Positions 19,700 through 28,330 of a DNA stretch of 64,000 nucleotides are shown here, one piece after another. The first letter of the stretch is position 1. The number at the start of each line of letters is the position of its first letter. The notes beneath the pieces were generated by a model. That model saw only the letters and a program-made list of their open reading frames with translations. It ran no database searches and was not told the DNA's origin. A program made the translations under genes and the position numbers. Source of the DNA: Thermosipho affectus (GTDB lineage Bacteria > Thermotogota > Thermotogae > Thermotogales > Fervidobacteriaceae); NCBI RefSeq assembly GCF_001990485.1, contig NZ_LBFC01000022.1, positions 221,253 through 285,252 of the forward strand. Reading direction: 5' to 3'.

Positions 19700-20878
19700 A
19701 TGAGAAAATTTTTAATTACGTTATTAATTTTTACGTTTACATTGTTTGTATTTTCAAATATTCCCCTTAGTATCGGTACAATTGAAAAAAATAATGAAAA
19801 GTATTTTGTGTATGAATTAACCCCTGAATTTTCTTTTGGAACTTTAACTTTGGGAATTGGATTTACAGCTTATGCCACTGATGTAGTTTATGGAGAGCTT
19901 TATTATGGAATTCCTTCTTCTACACCGAGTACTAACATAATTAATGCATTTGTTTTAAATACTCTGGGAATAAAAACGGATAATTTTGGGTTTAGGTACG
20001 GTTTAGTTAAACCTACTACTTTGGCTTTAGGATTTAATATGAGGAAGTACATTAACAGAAATACTAGGGCATTTGATTTAAAATTTAATTTATCTAATTT
20101 TGGGCTTTATACACATATACCATACGAGATTACTAAATTTGTACCTTTTGAAGTTTTACAATCTGATAGTGTATTTTTTGGTGACTTTGTGTATAAAGCA
20201 GGATTTGTGGAATTACAAGTATATGGTATAACTGACACTGAAGCAACGGATACTTTTGTAATTGACAATTCTACACCTGTTAAATATGCGGGTGGTGTTG
20301 CGATATACGTACCATTAGTTAATGTTGTAAAATTGGGAGTTGAATTTGCTTTACAATCGGATGAAAGCTTTTCTTCTATAGGAAATGGTGTCTTTGTAGG
20401 AGTTTATGGAGATTTTGGAGTTTTAGAACCAGTTGGTGGAGTATATTATTTTAGAAATGGCTATGTTCCATTTTTGTTTGATAGAAACTATAACTATTTA
20501 AAATCAAATCAAAGTTTAAATGGTTTAGAAAACGTTGATGATAAATCTGGATATTTGGTAGGGATGTCAGTGGATTTGATGCCGTATGGTAATGGTGAGT
20601 TTTACGTTTATGGTGCTTTAGATGGTGTTACACCAGTTGCTGAAGGAAATGTAAGAATTATATTACCGGAAATAGCTAGCTTTCCAGGATTGTTTATTGA
20701 TGGATATTATTACGATTCCACACCATTTGAGAATGGTTTCTTAGATGAAAATACAGAAGTGTATTTAAAAATTTCATATCCTATACTCGGTGAAAGTTTC
20801 GTTGCAGGGATTGTTTATAGCTGGGAAGAAAACCAATGGGCAAAGAGTTTGTTTATAGGTGGATTGACGACGTTTTAA
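19700..20878 (+). CDS. secreted beta-rich outer-envelope protein, 392 residues
   Basis: A clear signal peptide (RKFLITLLIFTFTLFVFS) is followed by about 370 residues of alternating beta-type sequence rich in Gly, Tyr and Phe, without helical membrane segments. The protein ends SLFIGGLTTF. The pattern fits a Thermotogales outer-membrane or toga beta-barrel; this is inferred from composition and C-terminal Phe. The gene is monocistronic, with its own extended -10 promoter, an AGGTGATATT spacer before the ATG and a strong terminator just after the stop. No family name can be given. Confidence 0.7.
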   Translation: MRKFLITLLIFTFTLFVFSNIPLSIGTIEKNNEKYFVYELTPEFSFGTLTLGIGFTAYATDVVYGELYYGIPSSTPSTNIINAFVLNTLGIKTDNFGFRYGLVKPTTLALGFNMRKYINRNTRAFDLKFNLSNFGLYTHIPYEITKFVPFEVLQSDSVFFGDFVYKAGFVELQVYGITDTEATDTFVIDNSTPVKYAGGVAIYVPLVNVVKLGVEFALQSDESFSSIGNGVFVGVYGDFGVLEPVGGVYYFRNGYVPFLFDRNYNYLKSNQSLNGLENVDDKSGYLVGMSVDLMPYGNGEFYVYGALDGVTPVAEGNVRIILPEIASFPGLFIDGYYYDSTPFENGFLDENTEVYLKISYPILGESFVAGIVYSWEENQWAKSLFIGGLTTF

Positions 20879-20880
20879 GA

Positions 20881-20917
20881 AAAAGACCTCTCTGATAAAT
20901 CAGAGAGGTCTTTTTTT
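20881..20917. terminator. strong bidirectional intrinsic terminator
   Basis: AAAAGACCTCTCTGAT (20881-20896) pairs with ATCAGAGAGGTCTTTT (20899-20914) as a nearly perfect 16-bp stem, followed by a T-run on the plus strand. The minus strand also ends in T-rich sequence. The stop codon and last codons of the convergent MMPL gene lie inside the hairpin. Confidence 0.9.
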
Positions 20918-22924
20918 ATTTTTTGTGAAATTTAATAGAAATGGCTGTATTATCAGTGTAAAGTAAAGACCGGTAGATATACCAAGTATTAACAATAACG
21001 CTATTGATTTGAAGAGTTTTAAAGAAGAGAAAAGTAGAACAGAAAATCCCAGTATCAATCCTATACCATTTGCAAGAATTGGAGGGCCGACGTTTATTAT
21101 CGATTGTTTTGAAGATTTTGTTAAACTTCTGTCATTTGCAAGATGTATCGAATAGTCTATAACTAAGCCCATTAAAATACTAGAGGTTATGGATGTTGAG
21201 ATATCCAGGTTAATTTTAAAGATTGCCATGAAGATAAAATTGAAAATTGTGGTGAAGCTTATTGGGATTATTACACTTAAGGTTATTTTGATTGATTTAA
21301 AAGTAATTAAAATCATGAGAAAGATTATGATACTTGCAAATAAGATAGTCTGTAATTGTGCATTTAATATACTGTTATTTATATCATGCCATATTAAAGA
21401 AGAACCGGCCACATAGAAGTTATCATAAGGTATGTATTTTTTTATTAATTTGACTACTTTGTCGACGTTGTTATAACCATCTTGATTTAAGTAGATTAAT
21501 AATCTGATCTTATTTTTATTGGCAATGTAATATTTTAAAACGGGATTTGTCTTTGAAAAATTGTATAATAGTGGTATAGGAATATTGAATGGAAAATTGA
21601 CATTGGAGATAAGTTCAGACTTTTCAAGTTCTCTTGTAAATTTCTTTAATTTTGTATTATCAGAGGCAAGGAATACTTTTTCATTTTCTATGACCAATGA
21701 TATAGGTTCTCTAAAGTTAAAAACATTTTGCATAATTTTTGTTGCTTTTCCAAGTTGTGAGTTTTCTGAAAAATACGATAACATGTCAGATTTTATTGAG
21801 ATATTTTTAAGAATTAATGGGGAAAATATTATTAAAACAACAAAAGTTATTAGAGAGAAAATAGCAACTTTGTCTCCCAAGTATTTTATACCAAATTTTT
21901 CAGGTTCTTTTTTTCCGAGTGATAGAATTAATGGTGAAAGTTCAAAAATTATTATTACATTTATTGCAAGCCCTATAGAGACCAAAACACCTAGTTCTTT
22001 AAAAGATTCAATCTTTACAAAAATGAAAGATAAGAATCCAGCAGCGGTTGTTAACATTGAAAACAGAATAGGAGCTAAAATATGAGATTTTGTCTTTTTG
22101 AAATCCTTGTTTTTGTAAAAAGAATTATAATAGTGTAAACCATACCCGGAACCTATTATTAAAAGAAATGAAAAAATCATTACGGTTAACGTATTTAGAG
22201 GTCTTCCCGTGAGGAAGAGCATAGCAATTGTTATTAACGTAGAAAGTATGGGAGATAAAAGTATAAATAGTGAAGATTTAAATGATTTTGTTTGGTAGTA
22301 AAAAAACAATAGTATTAAAGAGAACATTATAACAGGATAGAAATACATTTGTTTTAGTAATTCTTTAAAGAGATAGCTATCAATAACTGGTTCCCCAAAT
22401 AAATAAAAGTTTTTAAAGTAATTTGTTACTATGTTTTCAATTTTTGAGATATCTTTTCTTGAATCTACATTTGGTCTGAAAATTACGTTAATTATGCAGT
22501 ATTTTCCATCTTTGCTTATTAAATTTTGTGCCATTTTGTCTTTTAGAATATCTTTTTGTAGAGTGTTATTTTTTACATAGTTTTGTGATGAAAAATTTGC
22601 TTTTGGAATATTTGTAGGACTTAAGATTGTAGTTATGTTTTTCATTTTTAAGAGAGCTTTTTCTAACTTTATTAATTTTGTTGTTTGTTCACTGTTAAAA
22701 AATGTTTTTTCAGAATAAAGTATAACAAAGATTGTGTTGCCATCGTTAAAGTCTTTGCCAAGTCTTATGAAATTTTTAATGTTTACATTGTTTATTTCTT
22801 CTATATTTTGTCCATGTTTAAAACCAGGAAGAAATACTTCTGGGCCTGTATATACCTTTCCTTTAGAGATTATTATTAAGATAGATAGTAAAATAACGAT
22901 AGAAAAAATTATAAGTTTTTTCAT
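20900..22924 (-). CDS. RND superfamily (MMPL-type) membrane transporter
   Basis: The 674-residue protein has a membrane helix at the N terminus, a large periplasmic loop (about 30-190) and a bundle of about five helices. A second periplasmic loop and a second bundle follow, the duplicated RND/MMPL layout. Conserved stretches include LTVMIFSFLLIIGSGYGLHYYNSF and STSITSSILMGLVIDYSIHLAND, the latter with the acidic residue pair typical of proton-coupled members. The substrate is unknown; lipids or hopanoid-like compounds are typical for the group. Its ATG overlaps the stop of the preceding gene, and its 3' end forms part of the terminator. Confidence 0.88.
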   Translation of the reverse strand: MKKLIIFSIVILLSILIIISKGKVYTGPEVFLPGFKHGQNIEEINNVNIKNFIRLGKDFNDGNTIFVILYSEKTFFNSEQTTKLIKLEKALLKMKNITTILSPTNIPKANFSSQNYVKNNTLQKDILKDKMAQNLISKDGKYCIINVIFRPNVDSRKDISKIENIVTNYFKNFYLFGEPVIDSYLFKELLKQMYFYPVIMFSLILLFFYYQTKSFKSSLFILLSPILSTLITIAMLFLTGRPLNTLTVMIFSFLLIIGSGYGLHYYNSFYKNKDFKKTKSHILAPILFSMLTTAAGFLSFIFVKIESFKELGVLVSIGLAINVIIIFELSPLILSLGKKEPEKFGIKYLGDKVAIFSLITFVVLIIFSPLILKNISIKSDMLSYFSENSQLGKATKIMQNVFNFREPISLVIENEKVFLASDNTKLKKFTRELEKSELISNVNFPFNIPIPLLYNFSKTNPVLKYYIANKNKIRLLIYLNQDGYNNVDKVVKLIKKYIPYDNFYVAGSSLIWHDINNSILNAQLQTILFASIIIFLMILITFKSIKITLSVIIPISFTTIFNFIFMAIFKINLDISTSITSSILMGLVIDYSIHLANDRSLTKSSKQSIINVGPPILANGIGLILGFSVLLFSSLKLFKSIALLLILGISTGLYFTLIIQPFLLNFTKNKKRPL

Positions 22925-23358
22925 AATTTATCACCTTCAAATTTTTCCGCTTCAACAGCAGCATTAATTAAAATATCATGAAATTTTTTCCATTCATTTA
23001 TGACTTTTTGTTTTTTTAGATGTTGGACACATTTTTCATTTTCCTTTGGTTCTAAAAGTAAACATCCACTGGGGCGTTTTTCTTTTGTAAGTTTACATCC
23101 TCTTTCCGTTAAAAAAGTGCATTCGCCTGATATGGAATGATCAAAAACTTGAAATTCTTTTCCTTTTATAGAAGGCCTTACAAAATATTCCTCTTTTTTC
23201 TCCCAATCTATACACCAATTTCCGGATTTGAAAGCATCAATTAGATTTTTGTAAATTTCTTCTTTTGTATTACCAAAATCATTTGGAAGGGCAAGTCCTG
23301 GATAATTCTTGCAACATTTACCTTTGCATTTACTACAAATTTCAAAATTAATATACAT
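22921..23358 (-). CDS. YkgJ-type cysteine-cluster (CxxCxxCC) protein
   Basis: The product (about 145 residues) starts MYINFEICSKCKGKCCKNYPG, giving the CxxCxxxCC cluster of the YkgJ family, which is predicted to chelate zinc or iron-sulphur. Further Cys residues occur at GECTFLTERGCKLTKEKRPSGC and NEKC. The biochemical role of the family is not settled. I prefer ATG 23358 to the GTG three codons earlier, because that GTG is part of the AAGGTG ribosome-binding site. It overlaps dnaE upstream by 11 nt and the MMPL gene by ATGA. Confidence 0.8.
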   Translation of the reverse strand: MYINFEICSKCKGKCCKNYPGLALPNDFGNTKEEIYKNLIDAFKSGNWCIDWEKKEEYFVRPSIKGKEFQVFDHSISGECTFLTERGCKLTKEKRPSGCLLLEPKENEKCVQHLKKQKVINEWKKFHDILINAAVEAEKFEGDKL

Positions 23359-25822
23359 CTCTTTCACCTTCTATCATTATTTTATAATCGTCAAAGAGAG
23401 GTCTTGCACCTTTTATTTTTAGATTATTATTTTTAACGTAGAGGTATTCATTGGTGTTTCCTTTTTCTAAAAAGTTTTTTGGTGGAAGATTGTTTACACT
23501 GTAAGTTACTTTTCTATAACCTGGAATTATTTTTAATTCTCTATCATATATCAACGTGTAAATTCCATCGGGAATATTTATTTTAATTGTAGAAATACCA
23601 TCACTTGCATATCCGGCGATTGATTTAACATTAATTGCTAATTTTTGATCTCTTGAAAAAGCTATTGAAAGCGGGGCAAGTTGGTTTTCTAATTCGTTAT
23701 CTGTAAATGGTTTTGAAATACAAAATCCCAAAGTATTGTATTCCATATCGCAGCGTTCCCATGCTTTTTCTTCTTTTATTTCTTCACTAATCTTTTTACC
23801 AAATAGTTTATTAGATAATTCCAAAATTTTTTCATTTATTCCATTCCTAATTTCTTTTAATTTAAATAAAAGTTCCCTTCTATTATTTGAAAGATAATCA
23901 AAACTTCCAACTTTGATTAAGGATTCAATTACCGAGTAATTTAAATTTGGATTTTTTTGAATAAACTCTTCTAAGGAATTGTATGGAGAGTTTTTAAGTA
24001 TTTTTCTTTCAAGATTTTCGTTTATACCTTTTATTAAAAATAAGGGGATATAAAAAGTATTTTCATCTTTTCTATTTTCGATATTAGGGGAAGAAATTTT
24101 GAATCCCCTTGATTGAATTTCAAAAATTATTTTTTCTATTTTTGAAGTATCGTATTTTAAAAGTATTGTATAAAATTCTTTTGGATAGTGTTTTTTGAAA
24201 TATGAAAGATAATACGATATATGAGAATATGCAACGGCGTGAGATTTGTTAAATGCATATTCTGAAAATTCTAAAATAATTTCAACTAATTCGTTTACTT
24301 CATTTTCGGAGAATTTTTTTAGAAGGTTATTTCTAAATTTTTCCATTAAAGGTTTCATTATGTTTTTATCTTTTTTTGAAACTGCTTTTCTCAAAATATC
24401 TGCTTCTTCGTCGGAAAATTCCGCGTAGTTTTTTGCAATTTTCATTATTTGTTCTTGAAATATCAATATTCCATATGTCTCATCAAGTATATCTAATTTG
24501 CCTTTTTGATTTTTCCATTTGGCACTTGCCAATTTTTTATCTAGATTAGATTTTAAAGGTCCGGGCCTGTTAAGGGAAATAACTATTGAAAGTTCGTTTA
24601 TGGATTTTGGTTTAATCAATCTAATAATTTTTTTTGCGATATTACTTTCAAGTTGAAAAATTCCGTTGGTATAGCCTTTAGATATGAATTTGAACGTTTC
24701 ACTATCCAATTTTGGTTTTCCAAGTACATTTTCAAGTTCAGAAAGAATTGTCAAAGTTTTTAAGCCTAGAATATCAAATTTTATATATCCAATTTTTTGT
24801 AAAGAGTCCATATCCCATTCAATTATATTATCTTTTATTGGAAGTTTTAAGGGTGATGTAGATATAATTATGCCTGCAGCGTGAATACTTTTGTGAATGG
24901 GTAACCCCAAAAGGTCATTTAGTTCTAAATAAGACACATTGGTTTCGAATGCAATTTTTTTTAGTGTTTTTAATCCGATATTAGAGAACGTACTTATGTG
25001 GTACACATATTTGAATTCTTTTTTAAGTAGTTCTATAAGTTTTTTCCGTTTTTCATCTTCAACATCTAAATCTATATCCGGTGGTTCTTTTCTTCCTATG
25101 TTTAGAAATCTTTCAAATAACAGATTGTATTTTAGAGGGTCAATTTTTGTTATTCCGAGCATGTACGACAGCAAAGAGCCTACAGCACTTCCCCTTCCAG
25201 GACCAATTTTAATGTTATTTTTTTTTGCAATATTTGTTATTTTGTGGACTGTGTAGAAGTAATCTAAGAAATTTTTGGCTTTTATGATTTCTAACTCATA
25301 TTTTAACCTTTCTTTATATGCGGGATTGTTGATTTTTTCCAGGTTTATAAAATTTGATGGTGCTTTTGGAAGTGTTTGAAAAGATGTAATTTTATAATCT
25401 GAAACATCTAAATTGCAATAAATTTTTTTTAATACACCTTTTTCAACGGGTGAGATACCCAAGAATTTAGAAAATGTTTCATAGACCTTTCTTTTTCCGG
25501 GCAAGTAATATGCAAAGTAAACTTGATCTTTATCTATGTAATTAAGATCTAATTTTTGAAAAGAATTGTTGGAATATGCATTAAATAACGAATACAACTC
25601 ATCCGTGTTTTTCGCATAAAATACCTTGTCATTGTATGGATATGCAATTATAGGTTTAATGTGGTATTTTTTGCAAGTTTCTATAAATTTTACAGTTGCA
25701 TGAAAGTTATTATCACACAACACCAAAACCTTTGCCTCTTGACTTGAAGCATATCTTACAGTGTCTTCAATTTTCAGAATAGATCCTTTAAAAGAATAAG
25801 GAGAAACTATTGCGGTGATCAT
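23348..25822 (-). CDS. dnaE: short DNA polymerase III alpha subunit (DnaE type) with degenerate PHP domain
   Basis: This C-family polymerase has only 824 residues, against about 1100 or more for typical DnaE. The palm residues are intact: the Asp pair in PDIDLD (residues 248-253) and the third Asp in FDILGL (350), with GPGRGSAVGS at 208-217 and the HAAG motif at 314. The N-terminal PHP region is short and lacks the usual metal-binding His/Asp motifs: SPYSF replaces HTEYS, and CDNNFH replaces TDHGN. The C terminus stops shortly after an OB-like segment. It resembles the small DnaE of Thermotoga, where PolC is a second replicase. It overlaps rpe by ATGA. Confidence 0.9.
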   Translation of the reverse strand: MITAIVSPYSFKGSILKIEDTVRYASSQEAKVLVLCDNNFHATVKFIETCKKYHIKPIIAYPYNDKVFYAKNTDELYSLFNAYSNNSFQKLDLNYIDKDQVYFAYYLPGKRKVYETFSKFLGISPVEKGVLKKIYCNLDVSDYKITSFQTLPKAPSNFINLEKINNPAYKERLKYELEIIKAKNFLDYFYTVHKITNIAKKNNIKIGPGRGSAVGSLLSYMLGITKIDPLKYNLLFERFLNIGRKEPPDIDLDVEDEKRKKLIELLKKEFKYVYHISTFSNIGLKTLKKIAFETNVSYLELNDLLGLPIHKSIHAAGIIISTSPLKLPIKDNIIEWDMDSLQKIGYIKFDILGLKTLTILSELENVLGKPKLDSETFKFISKGYTNGIFQLESNIAKKIIRLIKPKSINELSIVISLNRPGPLKSNLDKKLASAKWKNQKGKLDILDETYGILIFQEQIMKIAKNYAEFSDEEADILRKAVSKKDKNIMKPLMEKFRNNLLKKFSENEVNELVEIILEFSEYAFNKSHAVAYSHISYYLSYFKKHYPKEFYTILLKYDTSKIEKIIFEIQSRGFKISSPNIENRKDENTFYIPLFLIKGINENLERKILKNSPYNSLEEFIQKNPNLNYSVIESLIKVGSFDYLSNNRRELLFKLKEIRNGINEKILELSNKLFGKKISEEIKEEKAWERCDMEYNTLGFCISKPFTDNELENQLAPLSIAFSRDQKLAINVKSIAGYASDGISTIKINIPDGIYTLIYDRELKIIPGYRKVTYSVNNLPPKNFLEKGNTNEYLYVKNNNLKIKGARPLFDDYKIMIEGERDVY

Positions 25823-26463
25823 TTTCCCCTTAATTGGCTGCTCAGATTTTCAAGATCAGGATTTTTGAAAATACCATAACCCATTATTAAAATATTCGCA
25901 CCAGCGGATACTACAACGTCGGCATTTGAGGAGTTTACCCCACCATCTACTGCAATTGAATAGTTCATTCCGTATTTTTGTTTCCAGTTGTTTAGAGTTT
26001 TAATTTTTTCAATAGATTTTGCTATAAATTTTTGACCGGAAAACCCTGGGTTTACACTCATTACCAGTACGCCATCCACATAAGGAATAACTTCTTCTAT
26101 TAATACAAGGGGAGTTCCTGGATTTAGTGTGACAAAGGCCTCGATGTTATTTTCTTTTATTTTTGTAATTGCCCTATGGATGTGTACAGTGCTTTCAATG
26201 TGGACTGTGATTCTTTGAATATCGAAATCTAATAGTTTATCAATGTGAAATTCTGGATTTGTAACCATTAAATGTACGTCTATGGGTAAATCCGTAATAT
26301 TTTTAACTGCTTTGATCAATGGAAAACCAAAGGTTAAATTTGGAACAAAATGACCGTCCATAACGTCTATATGGAGTTCGTCAATGTAATTTTCCACTCT
26401 TTTTATTTCAGACTTCAAATTTAAAAAATCTGCCGCAAGGATTGAACCACTTAATTTAGTCAT
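25819..26463 (-). CDS. rpe: ribulose-phosphate 3-epimerase
   Basis: This TIM-barrel enzyme interconverts ribulose-5-phosphate and xylulose-5-phosphate in the pentose phosphate pathway. Conserved motifs are SILAADF, the metal ligands in HIDVMDGHFVPNLTFG and DVHLMV, VLVMSVNPGFSGQKF and the phosphate-binding AVDGGVN near the C terminus. At 214 residues it is of normal size. It is the first gene of the rpe-dnaE-YkgJ-MMPL operon, transcribed from the palindromic promoter at 26487-26507, with AGGGGG as ribosome-binding site. Confidence 0.97.
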   Translation of the reverse strand: MTKLSGSILAADFLNLKSEIKRVENYIDELHIDVMDGHFVPNLTFGFPLIKAVKNITDLPIDVHLMVTNPEFHIDKLLDFDIQRITVHIESTVHIHRAITKIKENNIEAFVTLNPGTPLVLIEEVIPYVDGVLVMSVNPGFSGQKFIAKSIEKIKTLNNWKQKYGMNYSIAVDGGVNSSNADVVVSAGANILIMGYGIFKNPDLENLSSQLRGK

Positions 26464-26486
26464 TTTTCATTCCCCCTAACAAATTT

Positions 26487-26507
26487 ATGTTATAATAATT
26501 ATAACAT
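26487..26507. promoter_or_regulatory. 21-bp palindrome carrying two overlapping opposed promoters
   Basis: ATGTTATAAT, A, ATTATAACAT is a perfect palindrome around 26497. Each arm reads TGTTATAAT, an ideal extended -10. The left arm fires rightward to the phosphorylase gene and the right arm fires leftward to rpe. The start sites would fall in or beyond the opposite arm, so the two promoters occlude each other. It could also be an operator. Confidence 0.55.
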
Positions 26508-26522
26508 GAGGAGGTGGAAATA

Positions 26523-27320
26523 GTGAAGGAAAAAATTTTGCAAACAGTTGAATATATTAGAGCAAAAGTTGATTTTAAACCGGATATAGGATTAATTTTA
26601 GGATCCGGTCTTGGTTTTTTAGCGGATAAAATAGAAGATTCAAATGAAATAGCATATGAAGAAATTCCGAATTTTCCACATTCTACGGTTGCAGGTCATG
26701 AAGGAAAATTGGTTTTTGGTAAATTATCTGGGAAACGTGTAGTTGTACTAAAGGGAAGGTTCCATTTGTATGAAGGATGGTCTCCTGAAGTAATAAAATT
26801 TGTGATTTATGTTTTAAACAAATTAGGTGTAAAAAAATTAATAATTACAAACGCAGCAGGAGGAATAAATAAGTTATTAAAACCTGGAGATATTGTTTTG
26901 GTAAAAGATATTATTAATTTCCAATTTAAAAATCCGTTGCGTGGTCCAAATTACGAAGAGTTTGGCCCGAGATTTCCAGATATGTCGACTATTTTAGATA
27001 AAGAATGGACTGAAAGGTTAAAAGAAAGTTTTGATTTGCCACAAGGAGTTTATATGGCCGTTTTAGGCCCAAGCTATGAAACACCCGCCGAGATAAGGGC
27101 GTTTAGAAAATTAGGGGCTGATGTAGTGGGAATGTCAACGGTTCCTGAAATAATTGCTGCAAAGCACTGTGGAATAGATTGTCTTGTGTTGTCTTGTGTA
27201 ACAAATATGGCAGCAGGTGTTTTGGATCAGCCATTATCACATAAAGAAGTTGTAGAAGTTGCAAATAGAGTAAAAGATAAATTCTCAAAAATAGTTTTAA
27301 AGTCTTTGGAGGTGGCTTGA
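26523..27320 (+). CDS. purine nucleoside phosphorylase (trimeric type)
   Basis: The enzyme cleaves inosine and guanosine with phosphate in purine salvage. Motifs of the trimeric PNP/MTAP family are present: GLILGSGLGFLAD, the phosphate-contacting PNFPHSTVAGHEGKLV, KGRFHLYEGW, ITNAAGGIN and GMSTVPEIIAAKHCGI, the last with the purine-contacting region. The length (265 residues) fits. The GTG at 26523 is preferred: AGGAGG lies 8 nt upstream, and the GTG three codons earlier is within that site. It is the first gene of a ten-gene plus-strand run. Confidence 0.93.
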   Translation: MKEKILQTVEYIRAKVDFKPDIGLILGSGLGFLADKIEDSNEIAYEEIPNFPHSTVAGHEGKLVFGKLSGKRVVVLKGRFHLYEGWSPEVIKFVIYVLNKLGVKKLIITNAAGGINKLLKPGDIVLVKDIINFQFKNPLRGPNYEEFGPRFPDMSTILDKEWTERLKESFDLPQGVYMAVLGPSYETPAEIRAFRKLGADVVGMSTVPEIIAAKHCGIDCLVLSCVTNMAAGVLDQPLSHKEVVEVANRVKDKFSKIVLKSLEVA

Positions 27321-28304
27321 TTGGTTGCAAATGAGTTTTTGAATATTGTTGGAACCTTAAATGAAGCAAAAAAAATAGTTGTAATTGGTCATATAATGCC
27401 AGATGGTGATGATATAAGCTCAGTGTTATCTCTTTCATTAGGGCTAAAAAAATTAGGGAAAGAAATTCTATCTTCAATTGATTGGAAAATTCCAGGTTAT
27501 TTTCACGAGATTGATGAAGTAAAACATATTAGAAATTATGATGAAATAGATGTATATGGGTTTAATCCAGATGTTATAGTAGTAGTTGATGCCTCTAGTC
27601 CAGATAGAGTTGGAAGATTTTCAGAAGTGTTAAAAGATTTTAAAGTCATAGTTATTGATCATCATGCTACTAACACTTATTTTGGAGATATAAATTGGGT
27701 GGATCCTACTTTTGGAGCTACAGCCCAAATGGTTTTAAGGATTAACAAAGAACTTCAAGTTGAATATGATGAAAGACTTGCATTAGTAAATTTAATGGGA
27801 ATAGAAACTGATACGGGATTTTTTAAATATTCAAATGCAGATGAAAGAGTTTTTAATGATGCGGCATATTTGATCTCACTAGGCGCAAGACCAGATGTTA
27901 TTGCAAGAATGATATTGGAAAACAAAAGGCTTGAACAGTTTAAATTATTATCTAGAATGATTGATAATTTAAAATTAGAATGTGATGGGAAAATTGCATA
28001 TTCATTTTTATCAAAAGAAGATTATGAAGAGTTTAATTGTACAGATGAAGATAGTGGAGGATTTGTAAGCGAGATTAGAGCTATTAAAGGAGTAGAAATT
28101 GCCATATTTTTCTATGAATATGTAAAGGGAGAAGTTCATATAAGTTTTCGGTCGAAAGAGTGGTTTGATGTAAGCAAGATTGCGTTTTCTCTGGGGGGAG
28201 GAGGCCATCCAAGGGCGGCTGGTGTGACCATAAATGGGAATATAGAAGATATAATTAAGGAGGTAATTAAGTTAACTAAGGCTACTTTTTCAGCGCAAAG
28301 GTAG
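27321..28304 (+). CDS. DHH/DHHA1 phosphoesterase (NrnA-like oligoribonuclease/pAp phosphatase)
   Basis: The DHH domain shows HIMPDGDDISS (motif I), VVVDASSPDR (II), VIDHHATN (III) and METDTGFFKYSN-like ETDTG (IV). The DHHA1 domain ends with GGGGHPRAAG. This arrangement matches NrnA, which degrades nanoRNAs and 3'-phosphoadenosine 5'-phosphate; the family also includes cyclic-dinucleotide hydrolases, which would suit the GGDEF protein encoded next. That link is inference. The start is TTG 27321 behind GGAGGTGG, directly after the phosphorylase stop. Confidence 0.9.
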   Translation: MVANEFLNIVGTLNEAKKIVVIGHIMPDGDDISSVLSLSLGLKKLGKEILSSIDWKIPGYFHEIDEVKHIRNYDEIDVYGFNPDVIVVVDASSPDRVGRFSEVLKDFKVIVIDHHATNTYFGDINWVDPTFGATAQMVLRINKELQVEYDERLALVNLMGIETDTGFFKYSNADERVFNDAAYLISLGARPDVIARMILENKRLEQFKLLSRMIDNLKLECDGKIAYSFLSKEDYEEFNCTDEDSGGFVSEIRAIKGVEIAIFFYEYVKGEVHISFRSKEWFDVSKIAFSLGGGGHPRAAGVTINGNIEDIIKEVIKLTKATFSAQR

Positions 28305-28306
28305 CC
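28280..28306 (+). other. hairpin at the nrnA-like stop codon
   Basis: GGCTAC (28280-28285) can pair with GTAGCC (28301-28306), extended by TTT/AAA across one bulged G. The stop codon of the phosphoesterase lies in the right arm. There is no T-run, so it is not a convincing terminator. It might modulate expression of, or protect, the downstream message. Confidence 0.3.
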
Positions 28307-28330
28307 AAGTAAGTTTCAAGGGGGAAATAT

